Source: JBBSJZ01 sp041751935 (GTDB lineage: Bacteria > Planctomycetota > Planctomycetia > Pirellulales > Pirellulaceae). Taken from it: a stretch of DNA of 64,000 nucleotides. Shown piece after piece: positions 1-7,609 of this stretch. The stretch is from NCBI GenBank assembly GCA_041751935.1, contig JBGSIA010000214.1, forward strand, positions 1-64,000. The letters run 5' to 3'. Made by a program: the position numbers and the translations under genes. The first letter of the stretch is position 1; every line of letters begins with the position of its first letter. The notes below the pieces were generated by a model that was not told where the DNA came from, ran no database searches, and saw only the letters and a program-made list of their open reading frames with translations.

Positions 1-8
1 GCTTTTGC

Positions 9-76
9 ATGGCGTCCGTTCCGAGTGAGTTGTTTGGCCGCGAAACCAAAAACATTCATTAGGACACGGACGCCAT
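9..76. repeat. Imperfect inverted repeat at the left edge of the window
   Basis: The arm ATGGCGTCCGTTCC at 9-22 is matched by the reverse complement of GGACACGGACGCCAT at 62-76, with one inserted base and about 39 bases between the arms. It lies just left of a DUF1559 gene that has lost its N-terminus. The layout suits a REP/IS200-type palindrome or a mobile-element end, but no transposase is visible and only this copy is in the window. The arms are seen; the element type is a guess. Confidence 0.4.
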
Positions 77-156
77 TTTCATCCAATAGCAATCTGTGAT
101 CTCGCCGCAGGACAGCCTGCTACCAAGCCGACTGCACCCGCGGTACATGGAATGCG

Positions 157-960
157 ATGGGCCCCACGCCTGAAAATATCAATTACCGTCCTTGGACGTT
201 GGATATTCCAACGTATCGCTGCCCGAGTGATCCAGGTGTCGGCCTTCCGGCATTGGGTCGAACCAATTACGGCGCTTGCATCGGCGACGCGACTTGGGAT
301 ATCGCGTATGGTCCCTGGCCCAACGCCAGAGTGATCGGCATGACCCAAACTCGCGCTCAATCAGCGCGGGCAGCCCATCGAGGCTTCTTCAGGCCATTCG
401 ATACAAGCAAGTTCCGCGATAGCCTCGACGGGCTTGCGAATACGATCGCGATGGGCGAGTTCGCCACCAGCTTGGGAGACAATGACATTCGGACAGATCT
501 CCCCGCCAACAATGGGCCAGCAAACAATGCAGCGAATATAGAAATCCGCGACAATCCCATGACATGTCAAACCTTCATCAATCCAGCTCGACCGCGCTAT
601 TGGACAACTCCCACTTTACGTCCAACACGCGCTCGCGGTTTTATGTGGGCGAATGCCAAGCCAGTTTATACTGGGGTGGTGACGGTTTTGCCGCCCAATA
701 GCGAGATTTGTGGTGCTGACAATGCCGATGACTTGGACCTTCTCGCCTCGGCATCGAGTCGCCACCAAGGTGGTGCTCACGTGTTGATGGGAGACGGCGC
801 GGTGAAATTCATCACGGACTCCATCGAATCCGGAGATCGTAGCGCTGGAAGCGTGTGGCAAAATGGCACGGGCGGTCAAGCCCCTGGCTCCATTAGTCCT
901 TACGGGCTGTGGGGCGCTTTGGGAACTCGGGCCAGCGCGGAAGTCATCAGCGGTTTCTAG
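157..960 (+). CDS. DUF1559 domain protein, 5'-truncated
   Basis: This is the C-terminal part of a DUF1559 protein, a planctomycete family of exported, pilin-like proteins of unknown function. The ORF shows typical late-family features: an IPTYRCPSDPG-like segment near residues 18-28, a GRTNYGACIGD segment, a TIAMGE segment, and the terminal HQGGAHVLMGDGAVKFI signature near residues 207-223. Full-length members are usually 300-400 residues and start with a type IV prepilin-like signal (FTLVELLVVIAII). That part is missing. The frame is open back to about position 100, where a TGA at 97-99 closes it, and the first 96 bases do not encode a DUF1559 N-terminus in any frame. The ATG at 157 is the first ATG of the open frame and has no clear ribosome-binding site. 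The gene is probably a remnant. A small lipoprotein and a PQQ-propeller gene follow on the same strand. Confidence 0.75.
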   Translation: MGPTPENINYRPWTLDIPTYRCPSDPGVGLPALGRTNYGACIGDATWDIAYGPWPNARVIGMTQTRAQSARAAHRGFFRPFDTSKFRDSLDGLANTIAMGEFATSLGDNDIRTDLPANNGPANNAANIEIRDNPMTCQTFINPARPRYWTTPTLRPTRARGFMWANAKPVYTGVVTVLPPNSEICGADNADDLDLLASASSRHQGGAHVLMGDGAVKFITDSIESGDRSAGSVWQNGTGGQAPGSISPYGLWGALGTRASAEVISGF

Positions 961-1038
961 TCCGCTTGTTATCATTCGCCACTGGGACGACGTGTTCCAG
1001 TGGTAACTTCATCCAGACAATTGCTTAAGGATCTTCCA

Positions 1039-1227
1039 TTGAAACGTTTCATGTTACTTATTCTTTTCCTCGCGAGCACCGATTTGTTGTTGTCAGGTTG
1101 CAGTGAGAAAAAGCCAACGAGTGTTACCGAAGGTGTTACACCCTCGGCGATTGAACAATACCAAGCCAATGAAAAGAAGTTGAACGAAGAATCCGAAGCG
1201 TCCATGAAGGAAGACGACAAGGAATAG
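1039..1227 (+). CDS. Small planctomycete lipoprotein
   Basis: This predicted lipoprotein of 62 residues has a basic start (KR), a hydrophobic stretch (FMLLILFLASTDLLL), a lipobox ending in LSGC and a short, strongly charged tail rich in E, K and D. I chose the TTG at 1039 because AAGGA lies 8 bases upstream (1026-1030) and it places the signal peptide at the N-terminus; the longer frame from GTG at 1000 adds 13 residues in front of it. Small lipoproteins often follow DUF1559 genes in planctomycetes, and this one sits 78 bp after such a gene. It should be attached to a membrane after cleavage before the Cys. Function is unknown. Confidence 0.65.
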   Translation: MKRFMLLILFLASTDLLLSGCSEKKPTSVTEGVTPSAIEQYQANEKKLNEESEASMKEDDKE

Positions 1228-1243
1228 ATTGGCTAGTGCGTAA

Positions 1244-2749
1244 TTGGCTTCGAGTTTCAGAGTATTCTCCTCCTTTGCACTGCGGTTCTGGCTGCTACGG
1301 CGGCGCCCAAAAAGTGTCGTCGTAAACGCTGATCAGAAAGCGATTCGTGAATACAAAGAATCGCTGGGCAAAGTAACAAGCAAAGAGATCGTCGAGGAAC
1401 CGGAAGTTCCCGAAACTCCGGAAAAAAGGGGTGACCGTGCATTCGTGACGACGCATCGACCGATGAACGAAAGCAGCGATCGCCTGGAGCCGAACATCGT
1501 GGGCTATTGCCTCGATGCAAACACTGGCGAGATACTCTGGAAGGTAGATCTTCCTGGCACGGACCCGATCCAGACCGCAGGCATCTTTAGCGATGCGACC
1601 GTGTTCGCGCCAATTTCCGATGGTGAGCATGTTTGGTTTTTCAATCGCTGCGGCTCGATGGGGTGTTTCAATTTTCAGGGCAACCGAGTGTGGCTTCGCG
1701 AATTCAAGCCGCGGATGCGTCATACGAATCGCGAGTGCGAACCCATCCTCATTGAAGACAAACTGATCACCGTTGAGGTGCGTGATAAGGAAACTGGCCA
1801 GAAACTGTTACGACACAAGCCGACTCCTGGCGCCATCGACCCACGCAACGTTTGGACTTATCTTCATGCCATCGACAAAAGAACTGGCGAAGTATTGTGG
1901 GTTGGCGAAGCCGGGACGTGTATCCATAACACACCGATGGCCGGTCAATTGACAGACGGACGCTGGGCGATTGTTCATGGTCGGGGCGGCGGACATGCAC
2001 CTTTGGAAAAACCGTATGGGGTAAGTCTGAGTCTGCTGGAAACCGGCAAGACTCTCTGGAGCCGCGAACTGAATAGCGATTGCTCTTGGAACTCGCACTG
2101 GAACGCGAAGCACGTATTTTGGTTTGAGAAACTAAACCATCTGGTACTCGATACCGCGACAGGCGAAGTTCTCCGAACTCAAAGTCTTAGCGAGCATGTT
2201 GACTTCACCGACGCCCAAACCGGAAAACGTGAACTGAGAATCTCAATCAACATCGGCAGGAACATGCCACTGACGAACCAGTCCAACATCGTCGTGGGAG
2301 ACTGGCACTATTTTCTTGCGCTCGACATAACTGCCATCGGCCGCGTGAATGTGGAAACCGGCAAGACCGAATACCTGCGAGTTCCGGTGCAGGTTGTTGC
2401 CGGGCGCAATCCCCAACGAATCTGGGAAAGGAAAGAGGCGATCCCGAACGACACGAAGAACTCTCGCGGAATCGACATCGCGCTGGATAAACGCGCCAAA
2501 GGGACGGGATGGGGCCACGTCTCGGCAGCGAGTCCCATCCTGGTCAAACGCCACCTCTTTTTCCCGATCATGAATGGAACAGTCTACGTCATCAATGCCT
2601 ACGCTGATACGTTCGACGAACGCGCCCTCATCGCAGTCAACGATCTCGGTTCGGCTGGCGAAACTTGGACTCTGGCATCATTCACCTATACCAGCGGTCG
2701 ATTCTGGACGCACACCATGAAGGAAGTTATCTGCATCGGTGCAGACTGA
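1244..2749 (+). CDS. PQQ-like beta-propeller protein with out-of-frame signal peptide
   Basis: This is a quinoprotein-like (PQQ-type) beta-propeller protein. Blade signatures are visible, such as LDANTGEILWKVDLPG near residue 90 and AIDKRTGEVLWVGEAG near residue 210. Such proteins in planctomycetes are exported, and few are true PQQ enzymes; no substrate can be assigned. The open frame begins at a TTG (1244) and has a poor N-terminus. A good signal peptide exists in other frames: VRNWLRV from GTG 1236, then ILLLCTAVLAATAAP from about 1264, then the propeller frame. The three join if one base is removed from the T-run at 1255-1257 and one from the A-run at 1309-1313. AAGGAA at 1219-1224 suits the GTG start. 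So the gene is either frameshifted or carries two sequence errors. It is probably co-transcribed with the upstream lipoprotein, whose stop is at 1227. Confidence 0.75.
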   Translation: MASSFRVFSSFALRFWLLRRRPKSVVVNADQKAIREYKESLGKVTSKEIVEEPEVPETPEKRGDRAFVTTHRPMNESSDRLEPNIVGYCLDANTGEILWKVDLPGTDPIQTAGIFSDATVFAPISDGEHVWFFNRCGSMGCFNFQGNRVWLREFKPRMRHTNRECEPILIEDKLITVEVRDKETGQKLLRHKPTPGAIDPRNVWTYLHAIDKRTGEVLWVGEAGTCIHNTPMAGQLTDGRWAIVHGRGGGHAPLEKPYGVSLSLLETGKTLWSRELNSDCSWNSHWNAKHVFWFEKLNHLVLDTATGEVLRTQSLSEHVDFTDAQTGKRELRISINIGRNMPLTNQSNIVVGDWHYFLALDITAIGRVNVETGKTEYLRVPVQVVAGRNPQRIWERKEAIPNDTKNSRGIDIALDKRAKGTGWGHVSAASPILVKRHLFFPIMNGTVYVINAYADTFDERALIAVNDLGSAGETWTLASFTYTSGRFWTHTMKEVICIGAD

Positions 2750-2921
2750 GCTCAATTTGAAACCGATTTCACGTTGCTTCATTCAGATGCGATTCCTCAT
2801 ACGATTAGCCACCGTAACCCCTGAGTGCTTCCTACCCCTCATCATCGGCAACGATAAAGAGGATATTGGATCAAATATCTTGATGCGTTTCGCTCCTCGT
2901 AAACTCACTGCAGACGCACGG

Positions 2922-5519
2922 CTATTGCTGCTCGACAACTTCGGAATCACTTCGCTTGCGGTACAGAAATGCGTCCGACGTCAGCAAGGAAACGAGCACT
3001 GACTTCATGCTGCCGCCGTTGCTCTTGTAGGCTTGATGTGCGGCCTGGAGAACAGGTGCATCGTTGAGAGTTTCATTGCGTCCCATCCAAAATCGGAATG
3101 CGTGGCGCACGAAGACTTGTTCGGCACGTTCTGAGTGAGCAAGCTTTTCGATCAACTCAATTGCGTTGACAACTTTGCCATCAAGAGCAGGGTCGCCCGA
3201 AGCAATGACTTCTCCGCTGGTGTCAACCGGCTTTTCAAGTTCCGTCTCGCGAAACAATCCAGCATGGTTGTACATTTCGAACGGAAGTCCCAGCGGGTCC
3301 ATTTTCTGGTGGCAAGTCCAGCAGTAAGCCTCGCGGGTCACTCGCATCCGTTCGCGCAGAGTATTTTGCGGCTCCTCCGGAAGCATGGCATCAACGGTAA
3401 TGGGCACATCAGGAATGCCGCCCCCGAGTAAACGTTCGCGAACCCATCGTCCGCGCCGGATTGCGTGATTGTCCATGGCGTCCGAATGAGACACAAGCCA
3501 GCTTGGATGTGTCAAAATTCCCAAACGCTGGCCTTCCGGGACCGTCGCGAGGATGCGTTCGGGCTTCATCGAACCGTTACCGAAGCTTCGGCGACTGACC
3601 CGAGCGAAAATCTCTGGCCCGGACAGCCTAGCTTCGGTCACCCTGTGACTATCACTATCCCGTTTATTTCCCTTGGGTTGTAGATTCCTCTCAACCGCAT
3701 TCACTACTCGTTTTGCTTCATCCAGTTGTTTACGCTTCGCCTGACTTTCGTCCGGATTTTCCTTAACTGATTTTTCCAAGTCGGTCAGTGTTTGCTTTGC
3801 CTTGGCAAGTGATGCGATTTCTTCGGCTGCTGCCTGTTGCGCAGCCGCCATGGCCGCCTGTGTCTCTTCTTCGGAATTTCGTCGACCGAAATACACGTTG
3901 TCGTCTTGAGTAGCGACGACCTTGTCTGTCGTTAGCAGCTGTCTCAGCACTTCACGATCTTCCTGCAGGATGAGTTCGATCAGTCGATCGGAACTGGCTG
4001 TTGCGTCGAACATGGCGTTGTAGTGCGATGTTCCCCGAATGTTCACGCCGGTATCGGCAAGTGCTTTGGCATCCTTGCAGATGTAGCCGCCACGATCGTA
4101 GTCGAAATAGTCGCGAAAGAACTGCAGCACGCGAGGTTTGCGAACGCTGTCATCGGCCAGCATCCGTTCGATTTCGCGTTTGACATCGTCGCGCGTTCGC
4201 ATACGACCTTCGATGATCGCTGTACGCAGCTCGTCATCCGGCTTGATGTACCGCAGGGCGTGATTGATTGCCAGCCCCAATTCCCAGTCCTGCATCATTA
4301 CACGACCATGCTGATCCGATAGACCTTGCTCGACCAGTTCCGGACGAAAAAGTGCATCGCGGTCAAGAAAAATGGATGACAGTCCCAGCACTGCGCCATC
4401 TTCCTTGCCAAGTTTTTCGATCGACTCGCTGATGACTGCCAAATAGCGAACCGATTCTTTTCTTGTCGGCGGTCGAAACGTCAACGCTTCGAAAAGATAG
4501 TCAACTGCAGTTCGCAGGTGATCTTCCGGAACTCCCTCTTCCGTCATCAGGTCGAAGACCGGCGTCAGCGGTCGGACCACTTTCGTGCTGTACACAATAC
4601 TTGTTGGGAGGCCCCGAATATCGCCCTTCATCTTGTCGGCAACCGACTTGGGATCGTCTGTGATCTGCCACGGTTCCGCGATGCTTAGCGGGCCATAAGC
4701 CATGTAGCGGATGATATCGTCAGCGACGTCCAGGATCTGTGTCGCTTCGGCACTGTTGACCGAATAGAAATGTGGATAGTTTTCCAGCCCGTGCTCACGA
4801 GCCGTTGAGAGGACCGCTGGAAGACTCTTCACAGCAGTCGCATAGGCAACCGTGCCACCTTGCCACTGGATGATTCGATCGGTGCCGAAGTAGAGCTTGA
4901 GCTCGCCACCATGATTCGTTGGCACGACGTCGCCATGAGAGCGCAGACCAGGCTTTTCCGGATCGAACGGTGGTTCGGTATTGATGAGTTCGTTGAGCCG
5001 CGTAATGTGCTCTTCACGGGTGACGCGCCAGACACGTGCGGGTGTCGATGTTGGGGTAAGCGTGATGCCGGGGGGTAGCGGACCGAAGAGCAGATCGTGA
5101 TCAACAAAATTCCCCTTGTTTGGATCGAGATGATCATAGAACCCGCCTTTGTCCCGCATCACACGAGTAAGTTCGCCGACGATCCATTCGGAAAATCGCA
5201 GCCGCTGGACTACTTCCGGCTGCTCTGCCTCGCGCGGCGGCATCTCCTTCAGCGTCACTTGTGCCCAGAGACTGCGCCAGGTACCAGCATTGATCTCGTC
5301 GATCGGACCAAGTTCATGCAGCGAGAGTTCCCCTTCAGGATTAGTCTCGCCATGACAGTCGACGCAGTGGCTACGAAGGAAACCTAGAGCGAAGTTCTCG
5401 TAGTCGCCATCCACCGTCTGTCCCGGCGTGAAGTCGTCGCTTTCCGCGGCTGATGGCAAGACCGCAAAGAATTGGCCAACGAAAACGATGATGGTCCACT
5501 TCAAAACGATTCTGCTCAC
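2922..5519 (-). CDS. DUF1592/DUF1588/DUF1585 planctomycete cytochrome c protein
   Basis: This 865-residue exported c-type cytochrome-like protein belongs to the planctomycete DUF1587/1592/1588/1585 class. It has a signal peptide (residues 1-25), a PSCyt1-type haem motif CVDCH at 52-56, a DUF1587-like region (VTREEHITRLNELI near 168-181), DUF1595/DUF1592-like segments around 330-500, a second haem motif CWTCH at 733-737 followed by QKMDPLGLPFE (DUF1588), and a DUF1585 C-terminus. The family is assumed to carry out redox reactions outside the cytoplasm; substrates are unknown. Between DUF1592 and DUF1588 (about residues 560-645) lies a charged Ala/Glu/Lys-rich segment that looks like a coiled coil and is unusual for the family. 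The start is GTG at 5517-5519, overlapping the stop of the DUF1552 gene by four bases (GTGA), so the two are very likely translationally coupled. Confidence 0.88.
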   Translation of the reverse strand: MSRIVLKWTIIVFVGQFFAVLPSAAESDDFTPGQTVDGDYENFALGFLRSHCVDCHGETNPEGELSLHELGPIDEINAGTWRSLWAQVTLKEMPPREAEQPEVVQRLRFSEWIVGELTRVMRDKGGFYDHLDPNKGNFVDHDLLFGPLPPGITLTPTSTPARVWRVTREEHITRLNELINTEPPFDPEKPGLRSHGDVVPTNHGGELKLYFGTDRIIQWQGGTVAYATAVKSLPAVLSTAREHGLENYPHFYSVNSAEATQILDVADDIIRYMAYGPLSIAEPWQITDDPKSVADKMKGDIRGLPTSIVYSTKVVRPLTPVFDLMTEEGVPEDHLRTAVDYLFEALTFRPPTRKESVRYLAVISESIEKLGKEDGAVLGLSSIFLDRDALFRPELVEQGLSDQHGRVMMQDWELGLAINHALRYIKPDDELRTAIIEGRMRTRDDVKREIERMLADDSVRKPRVLQFFRDYFDYDRGGYICKDAKALADTGVNIRGTSHYNAMFDATASSDRLIELILQEDREVLRQLLTTDKVVATQDDNVYFGRRNSEEETQAAMAAAQQAAAEEIASLAKAKQTLTDLEKSVKENPDESQAKRKQLDEAKRVVNAVERNLQPKGNKRDSDSHRVTEARLSGPEIFARVSRRSFGNGSMKPERILATVPEGQRLGILTHPSWLVSHSDAMDNHAIRRGRWVRERLLGGGIPDVPITVDAMLPEEPQNTLRERMRVTREAYCWTCHQKMDPLGLPFEMYNHAGLFRETELEKPVDTSGEVIASGDPALDGKVVNAIELIEKLAHSERAEQVFVRHAFRFWMGRNETLNDAPVLQAAHQAYKSNGGSMKSVLVSLLTSDAFLYRKRSDSEVVEQQ

Positions 5520-6838
5520 GTCAGCACTTCCGTCAGCGGTCCATTGCCGGAGTCGAATTTCTTTGCGAGTTGCTCGGTCATGTTGAAGCGGTCACAGTGA
5601 GCCCCAGCAGCATGTAGAAGTGAAGTGTACAACGCGTTAATGGGACGTTTGCCGTCTAGTTGTGTGAAGCATCCGGTTTTAAATGCCCCGTCAAAGTTGC
5701 CAAGCAACATCACCGGCCAGTTGGCACCGTTGGTATGCTGCTTATCGGCGTTATTGCTGGTATAGACGATGAGTGTGTGGTCCATCATGGTGCCACTTCC
5801 CTCCGGAACGTTCTCCAGTTTCTCCATGATTCGCACCAGCATCCGGCTGTTGTATTGTCGGATTTTGATCCAGATGGGATTACCAGGCTGACTCATGTGG
5901 CCAAGGTTGTGACCCTGCTCGGCAATCCCGAGCCCCTTCCAGGCCCCAAAAATCTCGCCGCGACCGGAAGCAATGGTCAGCGTGTTAGTGATGCCCGCAG
6001 TGAGCGATGAGATGCCGAGGTCTAGCAGCACATCATGCCAGTCGGTTTCGAATTCCGGTTGAGTGTAGCGGCGGTCAACTTCCGGAGCGAATTTCCGCAA
6101 ATGATCGGAAACCATTTCCAGACGGCCGCGCAGTCCATTGACATCCCTGAAACCTTGTACGTACTGTCCGTACCGTTGACGGTCTTGTCCAGGGAGCAAT
6201 TCTCCCTTGGCCGCTGCCATCGATTCGATCTGATTCAACAGGTTCGATCTCGCTTCATGTTGACGACGAATATCGCCTGAGGCGATGCCACCGTAGAGCA
6301 TTTGATAGAGATGATTGGGATTCGAATGCATAAAGATCGGTTGACCGGGACCGCTGGCAGACAGTGTCGCGAGCGTCGGCTTGGTCGTCATGTTCTCGAT
6401 CGAATCCATACCGATGCACAGATGCGGCAGCAGTGTCTCCGGCAAAACTTTGCTCAATTCGTAATCGATTGTGGGTCCGCTTGGAGGCACGCCATCACTC
6501 CCACGATAGCCGCCAAGTGCTCCGAAGAAAGCGCTGTGCGAGGGACTGGTGTGCAGACCGTGCAAACCGTTGATGATGTGCATCCTTTGCTTGAAGGGCT
6601 CAAGCGGGCTGATCGGCTCCGGCAGTTTGACACCGGCCAATGAACCGCTACGCTTCATCCCCTCAGGAATACAGGTCGCTGGATCAACCCCTTGGTTCTG
6701 GAGAAAGAAGATGATGCGTTTCGGCGACGATGCGCTGCGGAACGGCGAAGCAAGGAGTTGTTCCGAGAATAGTGACAAACCCATCGCCGCACCGGCACTG
6801 GCCGCCATTCCCTGAAGCAGATTTCGACGATTGAGCAT
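5516..6838 (-). CDS. DUF1552 domain protein, Tat-exported
   Basis: This 440-residue DUF1552 protein is the usual partner of DUF1592 cytochrome proteins in planctomycetes. The ATG at 6838 was chosen over the longer frame (to 7012) because it begins MLNRRNLLQG followed by an Ala/Gly-rich hydrophobic stretch, a twin-arginine-type signal. The body shows an IIFFLQNQGVDP segment after the signal, an HTSPSHSAFFGA segment, and late VYTSNNADKQHTNGANWP and LLHAAGAHCDRFN segments, typical of the alkaline-phosphatase-like DUF1552/DUF1501 group. No enzymatic activity is established for the family. Its TGA overlaps the GTG start of the following cytochrome gene, so both products are probably made in a fixed ratio and act together outside the cytoplasm. 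Confidence 0.9.
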   Translation of the reverse strand: MLNRRNLLQGMAASAGAAMGLSLFSEQLLASPFRSASSPKRIIFFLQNQGVDPATCIPEGMKRSGSLAGVKLPEPISPLEPFKQRMHIINGLHGLHTSPSHSAFFGALGGYRGSDGVPPSGPTIDYELSKVLPETLLPHLCIGMDSIENMTTKPTLATLSASGPGQPIFMHSNPNHLYQMLYGGIASGDIRRQHEARSNLLNQIESMAAAKGELLPGQDRQRYGQYVQGFRDVNGLRGRLEMVSDHLRKFAPEVDRRYTQPEFETDWHDVLLDLGISSLTAGITNTLTIASGRGEIFGAWKGLGIAEQGHNLGHMSQPGNPIWIKIRQYNSRMLVRIMEKLENVPEGSGTMMDHTLIVYTSNNADKQHTNGANWPVMLLGNFDGAFKTGCFTQLDGKRPINALYTSLLHAAGAHCDRFNMTEQLAKKFDSGNGPLTEVLT

Positions 6839-7609
6839 GATGGTTCTTTCAATGAGAGTCGGTGAGTTGACGGCTTGGGTATTTCGTCGACGGGAAAACC
6901 AGGCAGCACGATTGATTCGCCAGCGACACTCATTATTTATCTTAACCGGATGTGTCTGCGAGAACTGCACCGATCTCCCACTTGACGCTTCGGACCGAAA
7001 AAACACTACCAAATCGGCAATGCGGATGATGTCCAGCGAGGCGGGTGGTGTGAAATTCCAAAGCGGGATTCACTATAAATGATGCCGGACTAGGACCCAT
7101 TATTTCAACGAATTCCCAAAATCGCCGCAACTTGATTGCTGAAAATGCTTTGCGAGAAATCAATTGCTTCTCAAAATGGTGCCCCCTTAACGTCTCCATC
7201 GCTGATGACTTGTGCAGCGATACCCCTCTCGCTCCCCTGTTGACGTAAATCGTTACTCCTGTGTCGCACATCATCAGTGACCACGTCTGTAGGTTCATTT
7301 AGTATAAATCAGCGTTCACAAAATATTTTAGCCGATCGACACGTTTCACCACTCGTGAAGGAAGCTAACGCCGTAGCGATGGTTGGTAAGTGGCGTTTGG
7401 GCATTGATTTTTCTGGCACAACCAAGAATCGCCACCGGTCTCAGCCGATCTGCACTGGAGGACCAAACAAGTGTACGACCAGCTCGCGAACACTTTAGAA
7501 ACCGATTTCGATGAACAAGCTGAACCTCTAATACGACCTTCGCGGAACTAAATCTTCAGTTACGATCGCGACACTCACAACCTACCACAACCAAACTCAT
7601 GTTTTTGTA
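6839..7609. other. Long intergenic region between divergent operons
   Basis: These 771 bp separate the leftward DUF1552/DUF1592 pair from the rightward ThuA-dehydrogenase fusion and must hold both promoters. I see no convincing gene: a 73-codon frame at 7277-7498 has no recognisable motif or ribosome-binding site. No clear sigma-70 box pair, strong hairpin or riboswitch-like structure stood out. A TATAAA at about 7302-7308 has no matching -35 box. Confidence 0.5.

Noticed and set aside
9..76. Possible integron attC site
   Set aside because: The inverted repeat lacks the conserved GTTRRRY / RYYYAAC ends and no integrase is seen.
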